Assembly (NCBI GenBank): GCA_902550805.1
Contig: CACDAL010000002.1
Location: 57,190 to 121,189 of the forward strand
Length of the DNA: 64,000 nucleotides
Direction of reading: 5' to 3'
Source of the DNA: an uncultured Pelagibacteraceae bacterium
GTDB lineage: Bacteria > Pseudomonadota > Alphaproteobacteria > Pelagibacterales > Pelagibacteraceae
How positions within the stretch are numbered: position 1 is the first letter of the stretch; each line of letters begins with the position of its first letter. This document shows positions 9,448 through 17,411 of the stretch, in pieces. The notes under the pieces were generated by a model, which was not told where the DNA came from, did no database searches, and saw only the letters and a list, made by a program, of their open reading frames with translations. The position numbers and the translations under genes were made by a program.

Positions 9448-10204
9448 TTCGGAGATATAATAAATACAACCCCATAGAAAGAAATATCATGCTTAAAATT
9501 TGACCCATTGATAGATTAAAAATTATAAAACCTAATTGCGAGTCTGGAGTTCTAGTGAATTCAATAAAAAATCTGCCCAATGAATAAAAAATTATAAATA
9601 ATGATGAAATAAAACCAGATTTTTTTGAAAATTTATTATTACAAAATTTTAAAAGAAAAAATAAAATTATTCCTTCAAATATAGCTTCATAAATTTGAGA
9701 AGGGTGTCTACTTAGATTGTCAATATTAACAAACTTTACAGACCAAAATATATCTGTCTCTCTTCCATATAATTCGGAATTTATAAAGTTGGAAATTCTT
9801 CCAAATAAAATTCCAATTGGAGAGCTTTGTGCCACTAAATCTAAAAAATAAAATGCATCTTGTTTATTTTTCTTGCAAAATAAAATTGTAGAAAAAATAG
9901 TTCCTACTACAGCGCCATGAAAGGACATGCCGCCATTCCAAATCATAGGAATTTCATGTAAATTATTTAAAAAATATACCGGGTTATAAATAAGCACATA
10001 ACCGAGTCTACCTCCAATTATAATTCCAAAAATTATATAAGCAATATAGTCATCGAATATTTCTTTTACAGCTTGATCTTTGATAAGAACTTTTTTACAA
10101 TACAACCAGCCAATTATTAGACCAAATATATAGGCTAGCGAGTACCATCTGATTTCAAAAGAAAAAATTTGGAAGGCAACAGGGTCAAAATTATTAATAA
10201 ACAT
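9431..10204 (-). CDS. lgt: Prolipoprotein diacylglyceryl transferase
   Basis: Lgt attaches diacylglycerol from phosphatidylglycerol to the lipobox cysteine of prolipoproteins in the inner membrane. The 257-residue protein has the multi-helix layout and the invariant blocks GGRLGYVLIYNP, NGGMSFHGAVVG, GRISNFINSELYGRETD and HPSQIYEAIFEG. The presence of lgt agrees with a lipobox-bearing BamD in this window. It contrasts with MlaA, which lacks a lipobox here. The gene is the first of lgt-methyltransferase-pgeF. On the minus strand a TATAAT (10216-10221) lies 11 nt before the ATG, which implies a very short leader. Confidence 0.96.
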   Translation of the reverse strand: MFINNFDPVAFQIFSFEIRWYSLAYIFGLIIGWLYCKKVLIKDQAVKEIFDDYIAYIIFGIIIGGRLGYVLIYNPVYFLNNLHEIPMIWNGGMSFHGAVVGTIFSTILFCKKNKQDAFYFLDLVAQSSPIGILFGRISNFINSELYGRETDIFWSVKFVNIDNLSRHPSQIYEAIFEGIILFFLLKFCNNKFSKKSGFISSLFIIFYSLGRFFIEFTRTPDSQLGFIIFNLSMGQILSMIFLSMGLYLLYLRNDVKK

Positions 10205-10254
10205 TAGTAATTTTTATTATAAGTATTAAAATGTAATTTTGGTAATTAATTATT

Positions 10255-10509
10255 ATGTCAAAATCAAGGTTTGTATTAGATAAATTTGCAAAACTCCTAG
10301 AACAAGGGTTGGTAAATTATAAGGATATTGGTGATGAAATTTTGAGCATTTTAAAATCTAAAAGAGACGAAGTAGTTTTTAGAATGAAATTGGCAAGCAA
10401 AGAGGAAATTGAAATTTTGAATAAAAGAATTAGCAATATAGAAAAAAAATTGGACAAAGTTAAAAAAATTAAATCTTCAAAAAAAACTAAGAAGGCAAAG
10501 AAATCTTAA
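10255..10509 (+). CDS. ubiK: UbiK/BMFP-type accessory factor (DUF526-like small coiled-coil protein)
   Basis: UbiK (YqiC) is a small trimeric coiled-coil protein that helps the soluble ubiquinone biosynthesis enzymes act on their lipid substrate; related proteins were called membrane fusogenic BMFPs. The 84-residue product has an amphipathic N-terminal half (FAKLLEQGLVNYKDIGDEILSILKSK) and a heptad-like C-terminal half (EEIEILNKRISNIEKKLDKV). It ends in a lysine-rich tail. The tail codons overlap the 3' end of the histidine kinase gene on the other strand by 23 bp. The assignment rests on size, pattern and family resemblance, since no catalytic motif exists. Confidence 0.75.
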   Translation: MSKSRFVLDKFAKLLEQGLVNYKDIGDEILSILKSKRDEVVFRMKLASKEEIEILNKRISNIEKKLDKVKKIKSSKKTKKAKKS

Positions 10510-11803
10510 CTTGAAGTCCTCCTAATTTTGATTTGTCGAAATCAATATTACCACCATGAGACTTGACTATGTCAGAAGATATTGCCAAGCCTAGGCCAAC
10601 GCTAGATTTTGAATCAGATCTACTTTTGTCAATTTTATAAAAAGGTTTTATAATATTTTGATATTCTGATTTTGGTATTCCAGGCCCATCATCTTCAATT
10701 AATATAACAATATGTGATTTTTTTTTTTCAACGTTAACAATTATTTTTTTTCCATATTTAAGTGAATTTTCAATTAAATTATTTATACATCTTTGAATTA
10801 AATTTTTTCTTCCGTTAAAGAGTATCTGTGAATCAAAGTTATTTATGATATTTGGATTTTCATACTTGTCATTTATATTTTTAATAAGCTCTGACAAATC
10901 AAAAATTTCAGTTTTATCTTTGGCTCCAGTACTTGCAAATTGGAGATATTCATTCAACATTTTTTCCATTTCATCTACATCTAAAGATAATTTTTTAGAT
11001 AATTCTTTATCTTTAATCATTGCTAACTGAAGTTTAATTCTAGTTAATGGAGTTCTTAAATCATGGCTAATACCTGACAACATTTCTGATCTTTGATTTA
11101 AGTGTCTAAGAATTCTTTTTCTCATTCTATCAAATTCTAAGCCTGCTTTTCTAATTTCTAAAGCGCCAGAAGGCCTAAACTCCAAAATATCCTCTCCTTT
11201 CCCAAATCTTTCTGATGCTTCAGCCAATTTAGTGATAGGCCTTGTTTGATTTTTTAAGAAGATAATAGCAATTGCAATCATCAAAAAAGCTGGAACTGTT
11301 ATCCAGATAGCAAATATTCGAATTGAAGAGGCCTGTATTCTCTCTTTAGGAAAAAATATTTGCAAAACCCCATCTCTAAACTTTATTCTTAAATCCACTA
11401 CCTCTTCATAAGAAATTGTATTAAACCAATATTCATTAAATTTTGGTTTTAATTCTCTTCTTAGAGTTCTATCCATTGGACTAAACCATCTATCAACTTT
11501 TATGTCTGGGAGTTTTTCATTTTCTATAAATCTGACTGAAAAACTAAAATTTTTATTGTACAGGTCAGTTACAATTTTTTTGTTGTATTCACTTTCATTA
11601 TTATAAATATCAATTATAGTAACTATTTCACTTACTAAAGCTTTAGTCATTCCTTTATTGGTCTTTATCCATAAGCTATCAAAAAAGACTAATGTTACAG
11701 TAACTTGCAAAACTACAACTGGAACGGCAACAATTAAGAGTCCTCTATAAAATAATCTTTTTGGTAATAAATTTTTTATAAATTTATTCAATCCATAAAA
11801 CAT
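10487..11803 (-). CDS. Membrane sensor histidine kinase, EnvZ-like
   Basis: This is the sensor of a two-component system. The 438-residue protein has a first membrane segment at about 20-42, a periplasmic domain to about 160, a second membrane segment at about 162-184, then a HAMP linker. The dimerisation box contains the phosphorylated histidine H247 in SGISHDLRTPLTR. The ATPase domain has its N box (NNLIENSLKYG), G1 (EDDGPGIP) and G2 (VGLGLAI). It overlaps the response regulator gene by 20 bp, so the two are translationally coupled partners. By domain order it is EnvZ-like; the signal is unknown. Confidence 0.9.
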   Translation of the reverse strand: MFYGLNKFIKNLLPKRLFYRGLLIVAVPVVVLQVTVTLVFFDSLWIKTNKGMTKALVSEIVTIIDIYNNESEYNKKIVTDLYNKNFSFSVRFIENEKLPDIKVDRWFSPMDRTLRRELKPKFNEYWFNTISYEEVVDLRIKFRDGVLQIFFPKERIQASSIRIFAIWITVPAFLMIAIAIIFLKNQTRPITKLAEASERFGKGEDILEFRPSGALEIRKAGLEFDRMRKRILRHLNQRSEMLSGISHDLRTPLTRIKLQLAMIKDKELSKKLSLDVDEMEKMLNEYLQFASTGAKDKTEIFDLSELIKNINDKYENPNIINNFDSQILFNGRKNLIQRCINNLIENSLKYGKKIIVNVEKKKSHIVILIEDDGPGIPKSEYQNIIKPFYKIDKSRSDSKSSVGLGLAISSDIVKSHGGNIDFDKSKLGGLQVKISLPS

Positions 11804-12461
11804 ATCCCTCTCCTCTAATTGTTTGTAAATATTTTGGGCTTTTGGGGTTTTCTTCTATTTTTTTTCTTAATCTAGTAATTATTACGTCTACTGACCTTTC
11901 TTTATCTAAATCAATCAAATTTCCAATTTCTTCTCTTTTAAAAATTTTACCTGGTGAATTTATCATTTTTTCTAAAATTATTTTTTCGGTATTATTAATT
12001 TTTAAAATACGCTCATTTCTATAAATGAATAATTTATTTAGATCTATTTTTATACTTCCAAACTCAACAATTCTTACCAGGTTCTTTGATTTAGTTTTAT
12101 TTAAAATATTATTTATTCTCAAAATTAATTCTTTGGGTTCAAAAGGTTTGGGCAAATAATCATCAGCACCCATCTCAAGTCCTTCAACTCTTTCTGACGC
12201 CTCTCCTTTTGCAGTTAATAATATAATAGGCGTGTCTATTTTTTTTTTATTTTCAAAAGTAAATTCTAATCCAGTTTTTCCTGGCATCATTATATCTAAA
12301 ATAATTAAATCAAATTTAATTATTTTTACTTTTTCTAATGCGTCTTCGGAGTTCTTCGCTGTAGTTACCAGGTAGTTTTTTTGGCTTAAATATTGTTTTA
12401 CTAGATCTCTTATTCTATCATCATCATCTACAACTAAAATATGATATTTAAAATTTTTCAT
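11784..12461 (-). CDS. OmpR-family response regulator (PetR-like)
   Basis: This is a DNA-binding response regulator of 225 residues. The receiver domain has the acidic pocket D12-D14, the phosphorylated aspartate D56 in LIILDIMMPGKTG and the conserved lysine in YLPKPFEPKEL. The C-terminal OmpR-type winged helix ends with RSVDVIITRLRKKIEENPKSPKYLQTIRGEGYVL. It lies between a MarR regulator (14-bp overlap) and its kinase (20-bp overlap). In Rhodobacter capsulatus the petP-petR pair (MarR plus OmpR type) sits beside and influences petABC; the same pairing here suggests orthology, but petABC is 8 kb away. Confidence 0.9.
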   Translation of the reverse strand: MKNFKYHILVVDDDDRIRDLVKQYLSQKNYLVTTAKNSEDALEKVKIIKFDLIILDIMMPGKTGLEFTFENKKKIDTPIILLTAKGEASERVEGLEMGADDYLPKPFEPKELILRINNILNKTKSKNLVRIVEFGSIKIDLNKLFIYRNERILKINNTEKIILEKMINSPGKIFKREEIGNLIDLDKERSVDVIITRLRKKIEENPKSPKYLQTIRGEGYVLWIE

Positions 12462-12891
12462 TAATTATTTTTTTTAATACTTTGTCGAAACTTATTACCT
12501 CTTTAGATTCCGATGCAAGAAATGCATTGTAAATTCTTTTTTTTTGAATTGAAAAAATTTCATCAAATAATTTTTTTCCTTCTTCAGTTAAAAATACATG
12601 TTTTATTCTTGTATCTTTTTCATTTTTTTTATAATTAATAGCTTTAAGTTTAATTAGATCTTTTAGAACTCTGTTCAAACTTTGTTTGGTAATTTTTAGC
12701 TTCTTTAAAAGTTCAGAAATAGTGATTCCTTCATATAAGGAAATTAAATGTATGACCTTGTTGTGAGCTATTCCAATAGAGTATTTATCTAATACTTTTT
12801 TAGCATCTGATATGGTTTCTCTGTATCCCATAAATATTTTTTCCACATATTGTTTTAGTTCATAATCTTTGAGATATAGAAGTTTTTTCAT
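12448..12891 (-). CDS. MarR-family transcriptional regulator (PetP-like)
   Basis: This 147-residue protein has the MarR winged-helix pattern: ISLYEGITISELLKKLKITKQSLNRVLKDLIKLKAI as the helix-turn-helix, followed by a wing (KNEKDTRIKHVFLTEEGKKL). It leads a cluster with an OmpR-type regulator and a histidine kinase. The MarR plus response regulator order, divergent from ilvE, resembles the alphaproteobacterial petP-petR region. It probably represses or tunes its own divergent intergenic region (12892-12952). No ligand can be predicted. Confidence 0.85.
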   Translation of the reverse strand: MKKLLYLKDYELKQYVEKIFMGYRETISDAKKVLDKYSIGIAHNKVIHLISLYEGITISELLKKLKITKQSLNRVLKDLIKLKAINYKKNEKDTRIKHVFLTEEGKKLFDEIFSIQKKRIYNAFLASESKEVISFDKVLKKIINEKF

Positions 12892-12905
12892 ATTGGTAAG
12901 TTATA

Positions 12906-12932
12906 TTGACATATTATATATACAAAGATAAT
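12906..12932 (+). promoter_or_regulatory. Candidate ilvE promoter
   Basis: TTGACA at 12906-12911 and GATAAT at 12927-12932 form a sigma-70-like pair, with a 15-nt spacer that is shorter than the ideal 17. The predicted start would give ilvE a leader of roughly 10-15 nt. A TTG-N14-CAA inverted repeat overlaps this element. It could be a binding site for the divergently encoded MarR regulator, though AT-rich DNA gives such matches easily. Confidence 0.35.
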
Positions 12933-12952
12933 TTTTAAAAAAAAATAATCTG

Positions 12953-13834
12953 ATGACACCCTACGATAAAAGAGAAGGCAAAATCTGGTACAACAATGAA
13001 CTTGTAGAATGGCAAGATGCTAAGTTACATGTTATTAGCCATGGACTTCATTATGCTAGCTTAGTTTTTGAAGGGTTAAGAGTATATGATGGTGAAATTT
13101 TTAAGTTAGAAGAACATACAGATAGACTTTTTCATTCAGCTAAAAGAATGGACATAAAAATTCCTTATTCAAAAGAAGAAATTAATAGTGCATGTAAAAA
13201 AATAATTTCTATTCAAAATGTTCAAAATGGATACGTAAGGCCATTTGCTTGGAGAGGAAGTGAAATGATGGGAGTTTCTGCACAAAAAACAAAAATAAAT
13301 GTTGCAATATCTACTTGGGAGTGGGGAGATTATTTTGATCCAAAATTAAAAACCGAAGGAATAAAATTAAATATTTCAAATTGGAGAAGACCTGCGCCAA
13401 ATACAATACCTTGGGATAGCAAAGCTGCTGGATTGTATATGATTTGTACTTTATCTAAACATGAAGCTGAAAGACAAGGATATAGCGAGTCACTTATGCT
13501 AGATCATACAGGAAATGTTGCAGAGTCTACTAGTGCAAATATTTTTTTTAAAGATTCTAAAGGAGAGCTTCATACGCCCATCCCAGATTGTTTTTTAGAT
13601 GGCATAACCAGAAGAACAGTAATTGAAATTGCAAAATCTAAAAATATAAAAGTTCACGAAAGAAAAATATCACCAGAAGAACTTTCAAGTTTTGTAGGTT
13701 GCTTTTTAACAGGAACAGCTGCAGAAATAACTCCTGTTTCTCAAATTGCTGAAAATAAATTTAAAGTATGTGATTTGATTTTAGATTTATCATCTAGTTA
13801 TGGAAAACTAGTTAGAAAGAAAAAAGCAGCTTAA
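12953..13834 (+). CDS. ilvE: Branched-chain amino acid aminotransferase
   Basis: This class IV PLP enzyme interconverts the branched-chain amino acids and their 2-oxo acids with glutamate as amino donor. The length of 293 is standard. The PLP lysine is K157 in PWDSKAAGLYM, two residues from the E. coli position. The family segment SLMLDHTGNVAESTSANIFF and the C-terminal FLTGTAAEITPV are present. It is divergent from the MarR-led cluster. Its stop codon shares the 4-nt TTAA with the stop of pgsA on the opposite strand. Confidence 0.93.
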   Translation: MTPYDKREGKIWYNNELVEWQDAKLHVISHGLHYASLVFEGLRVYDGEIFKLEEHTDRLFHSAKRMDIKIPYSKEEINSACKKIISIQNVQNGYVRPFAWRGSEMMGVSAQKTKINVAISTWEWGDYFDPKLKTEGIKLNISNWRRPAPNTIPWDSKAAGLYMICTLSKHEAERQGYSESLMLDHTGNVAESTSANIFFKDSKGELHTPIPDCFLDGITRRTVIEIAKSKNIKVHERKISPEELSSFVGCFLTGTAAEITPVSQIAENKFKVCDLILDLSSSYGKLVRKKKAA

Positions 13835-14415
13835 TTTTTATTATCTTCGGATATAGCGTGATCTATACCTTTTCTTAGATATTCATAACCTGTATACAGT
13901 GTTAAAAAAGCTGACAACCAAAGTAAAATTATTCCAATTGTTTGAGCGTTGTAATCCTGAAAATTAACTATTTTATTTCCTGTTTCGCCAGTTAGTAGCG
14001 CTGAAATTGCAAACATTTGTAAAAAAGTTTTAGCTTTTGCTAAATTAGACACAGGAAGTTTAATTTTTCCTCCTGCTAAAAATTCTCTTAATCCTGAAAT
14101 TAATATTTCCCTAGTTAAAATTATGATTGCCGCAATTACTTCATAATTTTTTATTGTTCCATCCATAACTAATAAAATTAAAGCCGTTGCTACAATAATT
14201 TTATCAGCAATAGGGTCTAACAATTCTCCTAGTTTAGATTCTTCCTTATACATTCTTGCTAACAATCCATCCAAAAAATCTGTAAAAGATGCAATTACAA
14301 ATAATGCAAAAGGAATTACATCTCCATAAAACCCAGGAAGATAAAAAGCAAAAACAAATATAGGAACAATTATAATTCTTCCTATTGTTAGATAATTTGG
14401 AACTTTAAATTTCAT
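13831..14415 (-). CDS. pgsA: CDP-diacylglycerol-glycerol-3-phosphate 3-phosphatidyltransferase
   Basis: PgsA makes phosphatidylglycerol-phosphate, the committed step to phosphatidylglycerol, which is also the lipid donor for Lgt. The 194-residue membrane protein contains the CDP-alcohol phosphotransferase signature with its spaced aspartates ([27 protein letters not shown]) near residues 43-70. Several hydrophobic helices follow. Its start codon overlaps the uvrC stop by 4 nt. The uvrC-pgsA neighbour pair is widespread in proteobacteria. Confidence 0.95.
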   Translation of the reverse strand: MKFKVPNYLTIGRIIIVPIFVFAFYLPGFYGDVIPFALFVIASFTDFLDGLLARMYKEESKLGELLDPIADKIIVATALILLVMDGTIKNYEVIAAIIILTREILISGLREFLAGGKIKLPVSNLAKAKTFLQMFAISALLTGETGNKIVNFQDYNAQTIGIILLWLSAFLTLYTGYEYLRKGIDHAISEDNKN

Positions 14416-16247
14416 TCGTGGAAAAAGTTATATATTTTTTTTGCAACTTTTTCTTCAACTCCTTCTACTGATTTGATTTCATCAAAGCTTGCAGATTCAA
14501 CGGCTCTAGCTGAACCAAAATGGTTTAATAATGCTCTTTTTCTCATAGATCCGATGCCTTCTATTTGATCCAAAAGAGACTTACTGATAGCTTTCTTTCT
14601 TTTTGATCTGTGCGCACTTATGGCAAATCTATGGGATTCATCTCTTAATCTTTGAAGAAAGAAGAGAGTAGGGTCATTTTTTAAAAATTTAAATTCTTTT
14701 CCATTATGAAAAAAGGTTTCATTACCACTGTTTCTAAACTTTCCTTTTGCTATTGCCACAATTGGAATTTCATGAAGACCTAATTCATTCATTGTTTCTC
14801 GAGCTGTTGAATATTGTCCTTTTCCACCATCAATTAAAACAAGATCAGGAAAGCTTAAATAATTTTCTTTTTCTTCAACGGCTCTTTTAAATCTTCTGCT
14901 CAGTACTTCTTTCATCATTCCATAATCATCTTGCTCGTTCTTTTCTATTTTAATATTAAATTTTCTATATCTTTTTTTAATAAATCCCTCTTCACCAAAT
15001 GCAATTAATGCACCAACACTATTTGTTCCTTGAATATGACTGTTATCGTAAACTTCAATTAAACTAATATTAGTTTCTAAATTAAATTTCTTTGCAACTT
15101 TTTCGAACAAATCTTTATTATTCTGACTTTCGTATAGCTTTCTATTCAAACTGTCTTTTGCATTTTTAATTGCTTGGTTAACTACTTTTAGTTTAGAACC
15201 TTTTTTTGCAACAGAAATGTTTATTTCTTTATTTTCTTTTTTTGAAAGAGTTTTCTCAATTAAAGATTTTTCATTTATTTCTTCATTTAATATAATTGAT
15301 TTTGGTATACTTTTGTTTTCATAGAATTGTACAATAAAAGATTTTAATATTTCTTTTAAACTTTCATCTGGATCATGTTTTGGAAAAAATGCTTGATTTC
15401 CCCAATTTTGTTTTGACCTATAAAAAAATATTTGGATGCAAGTTTTGCCAGACTCTTTGTATCCAGCTATAACATCTGCTTCTATCAAATTTGCTTCATT
15501 AATTCTTTGTGAAGATTGAATTATATTTAATGATTTAATTCTATCTCTTAAAATAGTGGCCTTTTCAAAATCTAATTCTTCACTAGCCTTTTCCATTTGT
15601 TTGGAAAGATTTTTTTGAATTTTTCTAGATTTTCCAGAAACAAACTCAATTGCATCATCGACAGTTTGTTTATACTCATCATTTTTAATGTAGCCAACAC
15701 ACGGTCCAGAGCATCTTTTAATTTGATATAAAATACATGGCCTCTTTCGATTTTTAAACACAGTATCGTCACATACTCTAAGATGAAAAATTTTCTGTAT
15801 CATCTTTATTGTCCAATTAGCAGAACCAGCTGAAGCAAAAGGACCAAAGAAAAATCCTTCTTTAGTTTTTTTTCCTCTATGTTTTTTAATTTGTGGCCAC
15901 TTTTCATTATTTCCTATAAAGATAAATGGAAAAGATTTATCATCTCTTAAAAGAATATTAAATTTGGGTTTATATTTTTTTATTAAATTTGCCTCTAAAA
16001 GAAGTGCCTCACTTTCATTTGAGGTAGTGGTTATCTCAAGCTTTTTTGTTTGAGATAACATTCTTTCAGTTCTTATTATGTGATTTTTTTCTGAAACATA
16101 ACTTTTTAATCTATTAGTAAGATTTTTAGCCTTACCCACATAAAGAACTTCATTTTTGGAATTTAACATCCTGTATACCCCAGGAAGTTTTGGCATTAAG
16201 GGTAGTTCTTTTTTGATTACGTCTTTTCCAATATCAGAGCTTAACAT
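14412..16247 (-). CDS. uvrC: Excinuclease ABC subunit C
   Basis: UvrC makes both incisions in nucleotide excision repair. In order it shows a GIY-YIG nuclease domain ([23 protein letters not shown]), a cysteine-containing segment typical of UvrC ([13 protein letters not shown]), a UVR domain, a C-terminal RNase H-like nuclease domain ([18 protein letters not shown] with its aspartate), and helix-hairpin-helix repeats at the end. The frame is open upstream to an ATG at 16292, but I prefer the ATG at 16247. It gives the usual distance to the GIY-YIG domain and cuts the overlap with folB from 59 to 14 bp. Product length is then 611 residues. Confidence 0.94.
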   Translation of the reverse strand: MLSSDIGKDVIKKELPLMPKLPGVYRMLNSKNEVLYVGKAKNLTNRLKSYVSEKNHIIRTERMLSQTKKLEITTTSNESEALLLEANLIKKYKPKFNILLRDDKSFPFIFIGNNEKWPQIKKHRGKKTKEGFFFGPFASAGSANWTIKMIQKIFHLRVCDDTVFKNRKRPCILYQIKRCSGPCVGYIKNDEYKQTVDDAIEFVSGKSRKIQKNLSKQMEKASEELDFEKATILRDRIKSLNIIQSSQRINEANLIEADVIAGYKESGKTCIQIFFYRSKQNWGNQAFFPKHDPDESLKEILKSFIVQFYENKSIPKSIILNEEINEKSLIEKTLSKKENKEINISVAKKGSKLKVVNQAIKNAKDSLNRKLYESQNNKDLFEKVAKKFNLETNISLIEVYDNSHIQGTNSVGALIAFGEEGFIKKRYRKFNIKIEKNEQDDYGMMKEVLSRRFKRAVEEKENYLSFPDLVLIDGGKGQYSTARETMNELGLHEIPIVAIAKGKFRNSGNETFFHNGKEFKFLKNDPTLFFLQRLRDESHRFAISAHRSKRKKAISKSLLDQIEGIGSMRKRALLNHFGSARAVESASFDEIKSVEGVEEKVAKKIYNFFHE

Positions 16248-16659
16248 GACTTCTTTTTTTAGAAATCTGTATACCAACTGACGAGCAATCATTCATAATT
16301 TCTAATTTTTCAATTTGAAGAGTTATTTTATCAATTCTTTTATCTCTAAACAGCTCATCAAAAACATCTTCAGCCAATGTTTCAAGAAAGTTATAATGTT
16401 TATTTTTAACTAGTTTTTTAATTAATTTTACAATTTTGGCATAATTAACAATTGATTTAAGATCTTTATCGTTTGATGGCTTTTTATCTTCATAATTTAC
16501 CTCAAGGGTAAATTTTACTTTTTGCGGTTTTTCTTTTTCAAAGTCGTAATAACCAAGTTTTAGATCTAATAATAAATCTTTAATTAAAACTTTTTTTTCG
16601 TAATTAAATAAACTCTTATTTTTATCTATCTTAACTATTTTAAGATTATTTTTTTTCAT
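16234..16659 (-). CDS. folB: Dihydroneopterin aldolase
   Basis: FolB splits dihydroneopterin to 6-hydroxymethyl-dihydropterin and glycolaldehyde in folate synthesis. The 141-residue protein is slightly longer than the usual 120 because of an N-terminal extension. The core shows [46 protein letters not shown], and [14 protein letters not shown] with the conserved glutamate. It overlaps uvrC at its 3' end and the SDR gene by 4 nt at its 5' end. The adjacent SDR has pteridine-reductase motifs, so the two probably work in one pathway. Confidence 0.88.
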   Translation of the reverse strand: MKKNNLKIVKIDKNKSLFNYEKKVLIKDLLLDLKLGYYDFEKEKPQKVKFTLEVNYEDKKPSNDKDLKSIVNYAKIVKLIKKLVKNKHYNFLETLAEDVFDELFRDKRIDKITLQIEKLEIMNDCSSVGIQISKKRSHVKL

Positions 16660-17411
16660 TCTTTTAATCCCAATATATCAGGAGTTTGCCAGTTTAAACT
16701 TTGACCACTATCGACTGATAATACTTGTCCTGTAATAGATCTATTTTTAACAAAAAAGTCAACCGCATTACAGATTTGTTCAACGTCCACTTGTCTTTTA
16801 AGGGGAGTTGCCATGTATTGCTTTTTAAAGTGTTTTTCAGACTGTCTTTTATTTTTTAAAGTTGGACCAGGCGCAATACCATTTACCCTTATATTTGGAG
16901 CAAGGCTCATCGCACTTGTTTTAGTTAAAGTATAAAGTCCAGTTTTGCTAATTGTATATGAAAAAAAATATGGAGTAAGTTTAAAAATTCTTTGATCAAT
17001 TATGTTAATTATGTTGTTATTTTTACCTCTGATATTTTTTGAGAATTCTTTTGATAAAAGAGCAGGAGCTCTTAAATTAGTTCTTAAGTGACGTCCCCAG
17101 CTATCAGTAGTAAAATTTTCAAGTTTATCATTTTCAAATAGAGAAGCGTTATTAATTAAGCAATCAAAATATTTTAATTTGGATTTTGCAAATTTTACTA
17201 TTTTTTTTACATCTGCTTCTCTACTTAGGTCACCTTTAACCAAGTAAACTTTTGTTTTGTTTTTTGATAATTCTTTTTTTATTTTTTCGGCTTTTGATTT
17301 AGAACTGTAATAATGAATAACCATTTCTTTTTTTGGGCCAGATAATTTTTTTGCAATAGCAGCCCCAATTCTTGTTGATCCACCAGTGATAATTATTTTA
17401 TTTGTTTCCAT
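16656..17411 (-). CDS. Short-chain dehydrogenase of the pteridine reductase / FolM type
   Basis: This NADPH-dependent SDR has 251 residues. Three features place it with pteridine reductases (PTR1, FolM) rather than generic SDRs. The nucleotide motif is T9-G-G-S-T-R14-I-G16, with an arginine where most SDRs have glycine. The usual catalytic serine is replaced by D139. The D139-Y152-K156 spacing (13 and 4) equals the D-Y-K spacing of Leishmania PTR1. It sits beside folB with a 4-nt overlap. It probably reduces dihydropteridines or dihydrofolate. Substrate specificity is inference. Confidence 0.8.
   Translation of the reverse strand: METNKIIITGGSTRIGAAIAKKLSGPKKEMVIHYYSSKSKAEKIKKELSKNKTKVYLVKGDLSREADVKKIVKFAKSKLKYFDCLINNASLFENDKLENFTTDSWGRHLRTNLRAPALLSKEFSKNIRGKNNNIINIIDQRIFKLTPYFFSYTISKTGLYTLTKTSAMSLAPNIRVNGIAPGPTLKNKRQSEKHFKKQYMATPLKRQVDVEQICNAVDFFVKNRSITGQVLSVDSGQSLNWQTPDILGLKE

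Noticed and set aside
16248..16292. Upstream ATG for uvrC
   Set aside because: It would add 15 residues and a 59-bp overlap with folB; the ATG at 16247 fits the family start better.
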